A stretch of DNA of 64,000 nt. Origin: Lytechinus variegatus (lineage: Eukaryota; Echinodermata; Echinoidea; Temnopleuroida; Toxopneustidae). Every line of letters begins with the position of its first letter. Position 1 is the stretch's first letter. This document shows, piece by piece, positions 1 to 11,665 of the stretch. The notes under the pieces are model-generated. The model made no database searches and was not told the origin of the DNA. It worked only from the letters and a program-made list of their open reading frames with translations. The translations under genes were made by a program, and so were the position numbers. The DNA lies in NCBI RefSeq assembly GCF_018143015.1, contig NC_054756.1, positions 20,517,298 through 20,581,297 on the forward strand, written 5' to 3'.

Positions 1-210
1 TCAATTTCTCTCTGAAAGAGTAAAGGGGGAGGAACTTAAAGTTTTATACAAAATATGTCAGATTGAAATAATTTGACTGATCTTGGCAAACTTTAACAAG
101 TTCATTTAGAATTCGCTTAAAGATTGCTCCAGGCTGAATATATTGGCTGAGCCAAAAGTGGGGAGCTGACCATGCAAAAAATAGCAATCATATGGTCACT
201 TTTACGTTTT

Positions 211-990
211 TGTCTCGCCTGCGTAGTGGAGCAAGACATAGGCATCACTATTTCCGGCGTCGGCAGCATCGGCGTCGTCGTCAACAATTGTTGTACACCC
301 GATAACTTTCTATAGCTTTGAGATGAGATCACAAAATTCATATCTGAGGTCCATCTCCTGAAGGCACAGGTCAAGTTCGAATGAGTCGAATTTGAATGTA
401 AAGGTCAAAGGTCAATAACTTTTCATGACTGGCACTGTGCTATGTTGTATACATAATAACTTTCTATATCTTCGAGGTGGGATCACCAAATTTATACCTG
501 AGGTCCATCTCCTGAAGGCACAGGTCAAGTTTGAATATGAGTCGAATTTGAATAAGGTCAAAGGTCAATGAACTTTCCATGACTGGCACTGTGTTATGTT
601 GTACACACAATCACTTTCTATAGCTTGGAGGTGAGATTGCCAAATTCATAACAGAGGTCCATCTCTTGAAGGTGCAGGTCAAGTTCAAATGTGAGCCGAA
701 TTTGAATAAGGTCAAAGGTCAATGAACTTTCCATGACTGGCACTGTGCTGTGCTGTACACACAATAACTTTCTATTTCTTCGAGGTAGGATTACCAAATT
801 CACACAAGAGGTCCATCTTTTGAAGGTGCAAGTCAAGTTCGAATGTGAGTTGAATTTGATTAAGGTCAAAGGTCAATGAACTTTCCATGACTGGCACTGT
901 GCTGTTCTGTACACACAATAACTATTTATCCTTCGAGGTAGGATTGCCAAATTCATACAAGAGGTCTGTCTCTTGAAGGTGCAGGTCAAG
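211..990 (+). repeat. Tandem 154-bp repeat with a DR1 nuclear-receptor motif in each unit
   Basis: A head segment (about 211-285) carries a TCTCGCCTGCGTAGTGGAGC motif and a GGC/GTC-rich triplet stretch. It is followed by about 4.5 copies of a unit of 153-154 bp. The phrase 'ggcactgtg' recurs near 431, 584, 738 and 892. Every unit holds AGGTCAAAGGTCA, at 402-414, 555-567, 709-721 and 863-875; this is a perfect direct repeat of AGGTCA with a 1-base spacer. The same head plus tandem body occurs at 26701 and 34188, so this is a dispersed family and not a local satellite. Its class is not recognised; non-autonomous elements with tandem cores (for example Helitron-like) are one possibility. Confidence 0.8.
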
Positions 991-3984
991 TTTATAATTT
1001 TATACTTTTTACTTTTAACATTTTACTTCAGAACTCAGTACTCTCTATACCTGAACCAGATTTTGTATTTTAATTGTTTATTCTTTAAAAACTGTTGTTA
1101 TTTATTTAATGAGCTATAGTTTTTGGCACCATTTATGATATTCACACAAATTTGCCAATGGTACAACAGAAAAGCTGTCAAAGTTTCTTAAATGTTACCC
1201 TTCAGATGCATGTGCATGTTCTGGTAATACTGTGCAAAACAAATTGAGAAAAATTATGCCCCTACCATCATCCAACATAATGCTAAAGATTGGCATTTCA
1301 TTACACCTGAATAATTATTTCAATTTTACAATTTTACTCACATTATTATCAATTACTTTCTTTTTCACTAACATTCATTTCCTTACTTGCATGGAAATAA
1401 TTGTAGCTTCATAGTATTAACAGCATTCTTAGTGTTATCTGATGTTCTATGGCTAAAGTAGGCCTATACCATTAATGCATATGTAAACTGTGAGAACCAC
1501 AATTCACCCCCTAAACTGCTGACAGCCTCAGAAGTCATATAGCATAGTTTTGACATGCAGTCTCTTCGTGACTGCAATATGCAGGCGTTTGCCTTGTTGT
1601 ACATAGTTTGGGGAAAAAAGTGGGGGGCTGACTTAGATTTATGACCTAGATTTATAATTTCCATTTAATATGTATCAGAGTTATGTTTGACTTACCCTAA
1701 TTATTAATTTCAAATGAATTTGTGTAAATGTGTTTCTTGGTACAGTAGTATATTGTGCATCTGGAGGTGTCTTATTACATAATATACAGCCTTGTAATTA
1801 GGCAAGCATGTAATTTGAAGCTTCACTCCTGGTCCGTAGTCTAGCATTTGATTTACGAGTTTTAATTAACTTAATATGTGTCCAGTAGATGTTGCCAAGA
1901 GTGTTACCCTTGCTTATACAAGACATGATTCATTGATGATGGTGTTTGGTTAGTGGTTTATGGTTGGTTCGCTCCGTATGACTGTGTTCTGGAATGCTTG
2001 AATATGATGGTTATGTAATATGATTCGTCTGTTCTGAAGGCACTTGTCAGAGATGACTTTGGCCTTTCATAGTGATACAATCATGACAACCAGTGCACCG
2101 TCTCCATCATCACCTGTCTTTTGGCTATGATCACCTCTGACATTGAGAGCACTCCTCCAAGAACATGAGCACCCACTTTCCCATCGCTGCCTTCACCTCC
2201 AAAATGGTTGCGACATAATGGCATCACCACAAATAACAGCATTACCTTGATTAACCTCCATAATGAACACACTGACATCTTAACACATCACCACCAAGAA
2301 TATCACCGTTTCCAAGCATTGCCCCCATAGTAAGAACCGCTACCACTTGTACCACAGTGACTGTTGCAACACACCATCACTACCATCTAGCCACCAAGGC
2401 TAGCAATACAGTAATCATATTAATTAAGTCACCACCACCACCACTATCATCATTGCCACATCCTCACTAAGTACATCATGACCTATATCCCAACAAACCC
2501 CACAACACCACCACCATCCTAACACACTGCCACCACCACTGCTAATGCACCAACTCTGCTATCACCATTGCATAGACATACTACCATCATAAGTGCTTTA
2601 AAAATTATTGATTTTTTTTGTGTATAACCCACATTCCTGAGGGGTTCACATCTCCTTCAGATCGCATTGTATGCTTCATTGTTTCCTTGTTTTGAGCAGG
2701 AATTAACTACAGGTCATTTCAGAAATCTCTACAAACTTACATCTTTACTAATTAGTCATTTTCTTTTTATCTACTTCATATACATTTGTATTGTTATTAT
2801 GTAGTTTCATATGTTTGCAAACACCATGATATATTTTTACTATGGTGACCGTACTAAATACTGGTTATTATTGTAATTTTGGACATGTTAAGGATAAATT
2901 CCAGTTCTGGTAGCAATCTCAAAATGACTTTTACAGAATCTAATATAATGACCACCCAAGTGTCTGTTTGTAAGAACAAAAAATATGTGCCAAAGGATTA
3001 TGGAAGAAATTATGTAATTGCTGAGAAATAAGCAAAATAAGCGCGAATTCGGTCACTTCTGTCGGGTCTTTATTCCAGCAATAATTATACACTGTCCCAT
3101 CTGTGTTGGCGATCTTCAGTGTGATCTTATTTCAGCTTAGATTTTATGATTTCACAGAGTTCAGTTTATGTAACTGTACCAGATCTAGATCCACGATGAT
3201 ATAGTCATACTTAACCTTGGTTTTACAGACTTTCTCAGGAAATTAGTGTTTTACTGCAACTACTATCATTTAGCTTTAAGACCTATACATTTTCAATTAA
3301 TTTATTCAAGGCAAGCTTTATACTCCCACTCATGAATTTCTTCATCTTTTTTCCATGTTATAAACAAACCTTAAACTGGGGCAGTGACAAGGACAGCTAA
3401 TTAAACAGCGGTTTCCGATGTTTGCCTTAGACAAATCACTTGTAATAGTGCTACAATAATAAAACAAGAACAAAAACCACAACAACATTGTTATCTTTCT
3501 CCTTCCTCTGAAAAAATAAAGATGAAAAATAGATAGTGAAAATAGGTGGCAACCCCCTCCATATACGAAAGAGATAGATATACACATCTACAAAACTAAA
3601 CAAAAACTTAAAAGATAAAAATATAGAAGAAATAATAAAACAAATTAATAAAAAACTTGAAAATATAATCAAAATAATGAAAAAAAAATAATGAGATGAA
3701 AGTTTAAAAAAAGAAAAAGAAAAAAGATAAATAAATGAAGAATAAATAGAATTATAAATAAACACAAAAATAATAATGATAAAAAATAAATAGTTCGGTG
3801 AATAAGAAAAATAAACCCTGAGAAATCCCCCAGACCTATATAGATGAAAAAAACCCTACACATGTATCATTAAGTTGTAAGAAAGTGATTAGGAAATTAT
3901 TTGTATTCATCTTTTATAAAACAACAAAAAATTTAATGATGGAAATTGATATTCTCCAGCAAAATAGGGATAAGGAGGGGGAAA
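991..3984. other. No gene seen; simple-sequence patches
   Basis: AT-rich DNA without a supportable exon. About 2070-2600 is rich in CAC/CAT triplets, and about 3590-3810 is an A-rich stretch whose minus-strand ORFs are low-complexity artefacts. Confidence 0.6.
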
Positions 3985-4265
3985 AGTCTGCTCTCTTGGT
4001 TCTACTGCTGCTCCTTCCTATGTAATTCCAAAGTCCAGAAAACAGGCCGGTTTCAACTCTTTTCAATCTCTTGTCACCCCCCCCCCCTGTCTTTGGTTTT
4101 GGAACAAACTCCCTCCATCTCTTCGAAGTCTCTCTTCTCTTAACCTCTTCAAAAAACATCTCAAAACACACTTATATAACCATAAACCTTAACTTGTCTT
4201 TTGCAATCAACAGCGCTTTGTATCCTCTGGAAAAAGCGCTATATAAATCAAATTATTATTATTAT
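3985..4265 (+). mobile_element. 3' end of a CR1/L2-like non-LTR retrotransposon
   Basis: The plus strand reads as the C-terminal end of a LINE reverse transcriptase. One frame has SLGSTAAPSYVIPKSRKQAG. After a poly-C expansion near 4078-4090 that breaks the frame, another reads WNKLPPSLRSLSSLNLFKKH and LKTHLYN. The 'WN.LP..LR...FK..LKT.L' pattern is typical of the last residues of CR1/L2/Jockey-group polymerases. It ends with 'aaaagcgctatataaat' and an (ATT)n tail, the usual 3' end of such elements. The SINEs in this window carry a similar GCGCTATATAAAT-(ATT)n tail. 5'-truncated and inactive. Confidence 0.7.
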
Positions 4266-5100
4266 TGAAAAATCTTTAGAAAACCAAGAAAAGAAATATT
4301 GCATAACATATATTTAAGACACATGTAAAGTTATTCCATTTTTTTAGGTAATTACAATTTTATTAGAAAAGCAGGAAAGGTACAGATGTGCATAAACAAT
4401 ACCATGATTAATATATACTAATTTAAATTTTATTAACAGTTTTATATACAAAAAAATCTATTTACATCAATAATTTTTTTCATTTAATTATACTCTATTT
4501 TCTGCATTTACACTCAGACATTTCCTCTTATAATTTTAAGAAAATGATGTAGTACCTTCTTTCTTGAAATGATATTAACAATATCATTTCTTTTTGGTAG
4601 GTAATATGTACATTATCTCAAAACATTAAAAAAATTATCTGCTCTTAAATGCAATTAATTATCTCGATATTCATGGCAAGATTTGCAGATAGGCCTGTGG
4701 GGGGATATGTCTGATTTCGATGCTTTGTGCAATATGCTCTGATACTGCACAGGCAAAACACATGCAGAGCAAACTATGTGTTATCAATAAAGAGCTGCTA
4801 TGCTTTCCAGAGAATATGTACCATGTATCTACCAAGAAAAACAGATCTTGCAGTGATTTAAAGAAAATTTGATTCCAAATATATCATCAATTGTGAGTAT
4901 ATACATGTATTAGAAGAATGCAGATGCTATTACAATGTGTATGTGTGGAAGCACAATTTGCAAATCATCGGCATAAGGGAAAACCAAAGAACAGGAACAC
5001 AAGTTATGAAATCAAACCTGTGCAGTTGTTTGTTACTTACCAGGAAACATTATTAAACATAATCTTAAAATGTTGGGCATTCATGCCGTATGTTTACCTG
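4266..5100. other. No gene seen
   Basis: AT-rich sequence with several short A- or T-runs and no supportable exon, repeat or RNA gene. Confidence 0.5.
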
Positions 5101-5348
5101 CTCTAAATGCAAATGAAACTTTCTAGTGCCTAGTCACGCTCTTCTTTGATTGACAGTAGGGACCAATCCTTTTGGAGTGAACTGACATGTTCCTGACATG
5201 TCCACTCAAAAAGGAGGTAAAATCCACTCTCAAAAGATGCAAATCTCACTCTCAAAAGATGCAAATCTCACTCCAAAAAGGAGTTGGATCCTCTCACTCT
5301 GAGAAGAGTGTGATTGGGAATCAGAATACCTCTTTTGCATTTTTAGAG
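5101..5348. mobile_element. Foldback MITE, copy 1 (CTCTAAATGC termini)
   Basis: Left end CTCTAAATGCAAATGA and right end GCATTTTTAGAG form imperfect terminal inverted repeats of about 50 bp, including a CAATCAC/CACTCT segment. The interior has a doubled 'cactctcaaaagatgcaaat'. The same termini occur at 17300-17530. Target duplication not resolved. Confidence 0.6.
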
Positions 5349-5924
5349 GAAGGCTTTCCCTTTGCAAAGCAATTGGGGGTGGGGGGGGGGGGTAGTTTGG
5401 TGTTAGTGCTGGTGTTGGTGTCATAGTACATGTACACATTAGGTTGGCTCACCTAGCTCCAAAACCTAATCTGAGTTAACAAAAAATTATCCAAATCGTC
5501 AATAATGAGTGAGATTCAATCCAGGACCAACTTCATTTCAAACTTAGTGCTGATCAAGTATAACAGCTGAACACCATCACCAAGGGGTTAACACCAAACT
5601 TGATATCACTGAATATGACTATCATGATTCAAAATTCATTGGGTTAAGAATGGCACCGGTTGGTATAAACGAAGGACCACAATCCTCGGAGTTTCAAATA
5701 CACCTTAGAGATAAAACATAAAGACAAAGAATGATAATGACAATACTGTACCTGTGTAAAATTAACACCATGGAATTAAATTACCTGTTGTGATCATCAT
5801 TAGACTAGGGGTGTTTTTTGTGGTGCAGTTTTCAAAACAATATAATGTGGACTAAACATCCCTCTTAAATTGCTCAATGTGTATATCAATTTAACATGCC
5901 AGCTAACCTTCCAGGTTAGGGGTT

Positions 5925-6114
5925 CAATTCAGGGAATACTTGCCAATATATCGTTTTATTTTCTAAAACTTGTTAAGGGTAGGGATTCACACGCCAATAC
6001 TTGTTAAGGGGTGCATTTTCACAATATGGAAAATAGGTGTTTAGGGTGCTCTTTGAGATCTCGTGGCTGCGCATGGTATCCACTCATGAATGGAAGTGCC
6101 CCCCCCCCCCCGGA
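5925..6114 (+). mobile_element. Truncated end of the 660-bp hAT-like family
   Basis: Matches the last 190 bp of the element at 11006-11665, including 'cttgttaaggggtgcatttt', 'catggtatccactc' and the terminal 'ggaagtgccccccc'. The poly-C has grown to 14 bases. The other terminus is missing. Confidence 0.7.
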
Positions 6115-6389
6115 TTTTTATAAAAACATGATATAATGCTACAGGCATCTTCTCATCTCATCTTCTCACATCTTCATATGGGAGCCATTATTTTCAGACA
6201 ATCTTTGTACAATTACAAACAAATATATTACATAAATTTTGTAACTAGGATTTTGAGTAGTCCATACCATTCAGCAAAAAATGAGATAAGATAAAAAAGG
6301 TAATACTCTCTTTTATCTATAGCATGGCAATAATAAAACTAAAAAAAAAAACATACATGTATTCCATCAATGATCATAGGCAAGAAGGT

Positions 6390-6545
6390 GACAGTGTTGC
6401 AAAGTTGATTAGTCTCAGGATTTTGAATCAGAGGGTCATGAGTTCAAATCCCAACCATAGCACAATTTGCTTCAGCAAAAAATTGATCCACATTTTGCTG
6501 CACTCAACTCGGGTGAGGTAGATAGGTACATGTATCTGGCAGAAA
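6390..6545 (+). mobile_element. tRNA-derived SINE, family A, partial
   Basis: Contains 'gttgattagtc' (box A-like) and 'gagttcaaatcccaaccat' (box B-like), followed by the family body 'ttgatccacattttgctgca' and 'ctcaactcgggtgaggt'. The tail is lost. Confidence 0.65.
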
Positions 6546-6959
6546 TCAATTCCTACACAGTGTGAATTGGATATTAGATGTTGCTAGGCTCTTCAAAGAA
6601 TTCTGTCCCTACCTCCAATGTGGAATATAGGGAGTATTTCATGGAATGTCTTTTTGAGTGATTTACACTGACTCAGATGCTATAATTCAGAAGCATATAA
6701 CATGTTTGCAATAAAAAAATCTCTGACAATACTTTGAAACACTCCCTTGATCTCGTCGGAGGGAACACGTATGAGCCTGTAGATTCTATGCATGTTGGAA
6801 TATACCATGTAGAAGAGTATACAGCTCAATGATATTTTGGTCTCAGGATTTGCTTATGGAAATTGGTCCATATTGCCATTGTTTCAAAAGAGATTCATTG
6901 CATCGGCATATTTCAAATGTCTTTCACAGGGTGTTGAGAATAAGCATGTGCATTAAGCT

Positions 6960-7200
6960 CTCCTTTGTTATCTACTCTCGACCCAGGTGCTAAATTGGTA
7001 CCCGGTAGGATGCGAATTTGATTTCGTCAGCGCCATAATGTGGCTGCGACGAAAGCAAGGAATGCTCCCAGGGAGTGGAAATAGTGCACGTTTTGTGCTT
7101 GATTGAAATGAATCCAATGACCGGGGTAATGATATGCTGTAACGCGCTTTGGGCCATTCTGGGAAAAGCGCTTTATAAAAAATTGGCTATTATTTTTTAG
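6960..7200 (+). mobile_element. SINE family A, 3' part
   Basis: Starts at 'ctcgacccaggtg' and continues through 'ggtacccggtaggat' to 'gggaaaagcgctttataaaa' and an AT-rich tail. The tRNA-like head is absent, and the middle differs from the other copies, so it may be a subfamily. Confidence 0.5.
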
Positions 7201-7362
7201 TATTATTCTTATGATAATGATTGAAAGAAACTAAGTGCTCATTAGAAGATGGTGAGCATCAATGGCTAATGCAAATTTCATTCAAGTAATTTGATTAAGC
7301 AGTACAACACTATATGTGTTCAGGCAAGATTTGATGAAGGAGATCAATGAATATCTAGCTGC

Positions 7363-8763
7363 TTAATAGTTAGATTTGTTCTCTTTACAGTGCAGAAGTT
7401 TCTTAAATGCTTTCTGAAAGTCTCTGTTAAACTTGGTGTATATGATAGGGTTAAGCATGGAATTGAAATAACCGAGCCATAGGAAGATACTTCCCCATAA
7501 CCGAGGGAGGTCACACGCATCTTTACAGAGGGGCACAATTAAAGCATTTAAGAAAAATGGTAGCCAGCATGCCAGAAAAGCTCCAGTGACTATACCAAGA
7601 GTCTTGGTGGCACGATGCTCTCTGGCAGTAGCCATAGCACGTCTTTTGCGTTCTCTCTCCTGTATTTGAACGGAGAGGCCACCAGGAGATGAAAGGAGAC
7701 TGCGTTGGGATGAAGGGCTGTCGTTGCCGTTGATCTCGCCGAGGGATACTGAGGTAGTGGTTGTTTTGTGCTGACCTGGTACAGTTAGTAATGTTAATGT
7801 AGCTTTTTTCTCTTCCTTGCCCTTGTTCTGTTGGTTTTGAAGGTTTGGGGCTGATGTTGCTAACAAGCTTGGGGTCATTGATCCATGAAAGTTTACACCT
7901 TTATGACCATCAGATGCTGGGTCACATTTGATTATAGGAGTTTTTTTCAGCTCATCTGAACCTCTTTGAGAGTGTGCTGCATCTTGATAGTTTGTTGTTT
8001 CACGAAAATTCACTGTACTGGTAAAAGGTTGGCTTCTGCTGTTCATTGCCCTACCGCGGATTCTTTTGCGTGCCTCACAGTAAATCCTTGCGTAGACGAT
8101 CATCATAATTGTCATGGGGATGAAAAAGGCACCGAAGGTGGAGAAAATTGTGAAGGGTATATTTTGGCTGATCTGGCATGTGTTTGTGTCAATGCTCTGA
8201 TTGCCCTGCCAGCCAAAGAACGGTGAGGTAGAAATGATAGTTGATAGGATCCAGACAAAAGCAATGAGTATCAGCATGGTTCTCGCTGTCCGGTACTTTG
8301 GATACTTAACGGGTTGTGTGATGGCCCAGAAGCGATCAAGGGATATCATGCAGAGGTTTAGGATGCTGGCAGTGCAGAGGATAACATCCAAGGAGATCCA
8401 TACATCACAGAGAACGGGACCAAATATCCACACCACCACAATCTCCTTTGTCAAGCTCAGAGGCATGACCAGGATAGCCACCATCAGATCAGCAACGGCC
8501 AAAGAAGCTATCAAGTAGTTCTGTGGTGTCTGTAGGGGTCTATGTTTGGAGATTGCTGTGAGCGTCAATGCGTTTCCAAAGATTGTCCCTAAGATGATGA
8601 TCCCTAGTCCAATACTGAGTAACACTGTGGCTACTGTGATTTCTATTGCCTCCCTCTCAGTTACATTGTTCATGCCAACCCAATCGTTGCTGGTGTTTAG
8701 TAAGTCTACATAGTCTACAGTTTCAGTGTATGTCACTGTCTCTTCTGAAGCAAAATTTGCCAT
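7363..8763 (-). CDS. 5-HT1-like serotonin receptor (class A aminergic GPCR), intronless
   Basis: A seven-transmembrane receptor predicted to bind serotonin at the plasma membrane and signal through Gi/o. The residue numbers count from an upstream in-frame Met at 8820. The Met at residue 20 (8763) is chosen because it has A at -3 and G at +4, while the first Met has a weak context. The N-terminus has two sequons (N42, N52) and no signal peptide. Visible class A landmarks: N83 (1.50), LAVAD with D111 (2.50), C138, amine-binding D145 (3.32), DRF in place of DRY at 162-164, W190, ECL2 C215, S227/T228/A231 and P235 in TM5, CWLP at 418-421, and NPIIY at 457-461. C478 is a likely palmitoylation site. 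The TM5 STFGA pattern and FLACWLPFFLNALIVPLC in TM6 are 5-HT1A-like. The third intracellular loop is long (about 150 residues). Octopamine or D2-like dopamine receptors are alternatives. The gene lacks introns, as is usual for 5-HT1A receptors. Confidence 0.9.
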   Translation of the reverse strand: MANFASEETVTYTETVDYVDLLNTSNDWVGMNNVTEREAIEITVATVLLSIGLGIIILGTIFGNALTLTAISKHRPLQTPQNYLIASLAVADLMVAILVMPLSLTKEIVVVWIFGPVLCDVWISLDVILCTASILNLCMISLDRFWAITQPVKYPKYRTARTMLILIAFVWILSTIISTSPFFGWQGNQSIDTNTCQISQNIPFTIFSTFGAFFIPMTIMMIVYARIYCEARKRIRGRAMNSRSQPFTSTVNFRETTNYQDAAHSQRGSDELKKTPIIKCDPASDGHKGVNFHGSMTPSLLATSAPNLQNQQNKGKEEKKATLTLLTVPGQHKTTTTSVSLGEINGNDSPSSQRSLLSSPGGLSVQIQERERKRRAMATAREHRATKTLGIVTGAFLACWLPFFLNALIVPLCKDACDLPRLWGSIFLWLGYFNSMLNPIIYTKFNRDFQKAFKKLLHCKENKSNY

Positions 8764-9558
8764 GTTGAAGACTGTATTGATCTTTTGACCTTTTAGATGT
8801 CGATCACACCACCTGCACATGTACTATGGCAGTGCTCTTAAAATTGTTCAATTCAGTCAAAGTTCTTCAGGCTGATCATGAATGTTAATTTCATTGTACA
8901 TTTACGCGAGTTTTGAAGACAAGTTATCTTTTCATTTTCCCTATCTCCTCAGAATACTAGTTCATTTTGTGCATTTATATTTAATGTCCTTCGTAAAAGC
9001 CAGATGTGGTCTTCTGCATCATCAATGAATATTGTGGACAGAGTCTGCTAGCTGCTAATAGCTGTATCCATAACCAGTGCTACTAGTGTCTCATCCAAGA
9101 TTTGGTTATGGTTGCTTTCTCAAGAAGAATTAAGGATTGTTTTCTAGCTTGATGTATGTGTATCTCGTATACCTGTGAGTTGTAAGAAAGAACAATGGTG
9201 AATACAGAGTCAAAAATAAAATCAATTTGGGGATATTGATTATTGTGTGAAAATAAAAGCTGAGAGTAAAGAGCTTCTTTGTGGAGCAGGCAGAAGCTAA
9301 TTGTTTAATTTCATTGGTGACCAATGGACAAGTGAACAAGTGAAGACGCTGGCATTACCACTCTCAATGCTTTGATTGACATTTCGAAATATGACATTAG
9401 AAAATGGTCAAAGAAGTCAAAACCATTTATTTTATTCATGGTGCACTGAATCTGAATCAAACAAAAACATTGATAACTATTTGAAAAATCCATGATCAGT
9501 GAATTATCATCAAACTCCTAGCATGCAGGGAGTTCAGCTTTACTTTGAGAGTCACAGA
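8764..9558. other. 5' flank of the receptor gene
   Basis: No further coding sequence or obvious core promoter recognised. The 5' untranslated region and promoter should lie here or beyond. Confidence 0.4.
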
Positions 9559-9875
9559 GCGTTGTGGCCCAGTGGATTAGTCTTCAGACTTTAAAACAGA
9601 GGGTTGTGGGTTCAACTACCAGCCATGGCATGATTTCCTTCGGAAAATTTATCCTCTTTGTACTACATTTATCCGAAGTGAGGTAATGGGTTCCTTCGAA
9701 TGCTTTTGCGCTGTAATGCCGCCAGGCCAAAGCCAAGGTATGAATTCCAAGTCCTTTGGAAGTGCATCTAGACATTATGTCATAATGTTATATGTGCGTT
9801 ACAGGGATTGTTTAGTATTATTATTATTATTTTCATTATTGTTATTATTGTTATTATTATCATTATTAACAGTCA
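9559..9875 (+). mobile_element. tRNA-derived SINE, family A
   Basis: Head 'gcgttgtggcccagtggatt' (box A) and 'gtgggttcaactaccagcc' (box B, one base pair off the copy at 36689). Then comes the family body and an (ATT)n-rich tail at about 9815-9870. Plus orientation, nearly full length. Confidence 0.8.
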
Positions 9876-11005
9876 AAGAAATGGTTTTAACTCTAACCTT
9901 CAGGAATTAGTATTGTTACCTTTGGATTTTTTTTAGAAAATGAAATGCAGGAAAAAATGGTACAAGGAAATGAGTGAAATATTTTCAATGGAAATGACCC
10001 CCAGATAACGAAGAGTAAATATGGTGTCCAACTGCATGAATTCATATTAACAGTTCTGACTTATAAATATATTAGCCCTGTTTAGTACATTCTAGTTTTG
10101 ATTTTGCAAGTATATCTGCTTTGAGCACAATTCTCCTGCTGTTGGTTTCCATGGTAACGATGGTGGAGTATATCCATAGGGTATAATTGCGTTCAGAAAA
10201 TTACAGTTAGATTGTTCCATAGCTCAGCCTCCAGATTTCCATCACTGTCGTAGATTCCGTAAATCCTTTGTTTGTTAATGACAGTTCAATGAGTGAATAT
10301 TTCTATTTATAAATTTTTTGATCACTGCTTCAAGATCGTTACATAATGTGAGTTTTCTGGAATAACCGATAGTCAGAGTTATGCAGATGTATGTTAATTA
10401 GTTATAAATATTTCATAATATTTTATAAATCAGGTTTGGGTTGCACAGGGCAGAGTTTCATGGGGATTATTATTCAATTTTCTCTCCGCCAATTAGATGC
10501 AAGGTTTTTTAATAGAATATGGTGAAAATCCTGACAAAAATCTAATATCATTATTGTGTGTACCATTCTGTCTGCAATATATCAGCATCATAAAGACAAG
10601 ATATTACTTTAGAATCAAAGGAAACTGTGTAGGGAAAATGTTCTATGGTGACCCTTGTATTGTCACCATAGTGAATGACCATGCAAGGGGTCTAGAATTC
10701 AGAAAGAGGTGAAAAAAGACTGCCCCATTTTCATTTTTATGACTTAGTATTTTAGAAAGTAAGAACAACCACATATTTGAAAAAATAGACCCCATTCTTG
10801 TTACAAATTCTAAAACTAGTTTACTGGAAACCGGTTCAGGAAACCAGTTTGGAAGATCACTTTGGTAACGTTTCCATTTGATCACCCACAAGTGGTTTTC
10901 AAAATAACTTCATGTAAAGCAATTTGGTCGATATAGGAATGCTCTCATAGGGGTAAATTCGAAACTGCAGATTAGGCATTCTTCACACGATCTTTGCACC
11001 CTTCT
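9876..11005. other. No gene seen
   Basis: AT-rich sequence. ORFs here are short and show no family motif. 'actagtttactggaaa' near 10815 has an inverted partner near 11760, outside the hAT-like element, which may mark an older element around it. Confidence 0.4.
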
Positions 11006-11665
11006 CCCGGGGGAGGCACTTACATTGACGAGTGGATACCATGCGCGACCAAAAAAACACGTAAAAAGGATGTCTTCTAGATAGGGCATGTTACGTAAGT
11101 AACGTGATAAGGGTGTCAAAAACACAAAAATATTGAAAAAAGGGTATCTATTTTGCTCGGAAAAATATATTTGTTTAGGGTCAAATATGCGGGGATAATA
11201 AAACAAAATCAAAATGTTTTTATAAAGGATGTCCTTTTTGCCCCAACACTATGTGTTTAGAGTCCGATTTGCGCAAGGTGTGGAAAGGCGGGGCCATACT
11301 AAACCAAAATAATGGTGTTTAAGGTAAAACTGACCACCGACGGACGCGTGACATAACAATAAAATATCTCTGTACTTGTTTAGGGGTTCATTTCAGGGAG
11401 TAAGTGTATCGTTTTGTTTCCAATACTTGTTAAGGGGTGCATTATCAGAATATGGAAAATGCATCGCTGTACTTGTTTAGGGGCTCAGTTCTGGGAATAC
11501 TTGCCAATAGTATTTGTTTGCAAAACTTGTTCAGGGTAAGGTTTCACACGCCAATACTTGTTAAGGGGTGCATTTTTAGAATATGGAAAATACCTGTTTA
11601 GGGTGCTTTTCAAGACCCCGTGGTCGCGCATGGTATCCACTCGTCAATGGAAGTGCCCCCCTTGG
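11006..11665. mobile_element. 660-bp non-autonomous hAT-like transposon with 8-bp target duplication
   Basis: The ends are inverted repeats: 'gaggcacttacattgacgag' then 'tggataccatgcgcgacc' at the left, and 'ggtcgcgcatggtatccact' then 'cgtcaatggaagtgcccccc' at the right. Perfect direct repeats ACCCTTCT flank it at 10998-11005 and 11666-11673. An 8-bp duplication is the hAT signature (also Merlin or P). The interior has degenerate repeats of 'acttgttaaggggt' and a 'gttacgtaagtaac' palindrome, with no transposase ORF. A reverse-oriented copy lies at 46471-47031. Confidence 0.85.
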
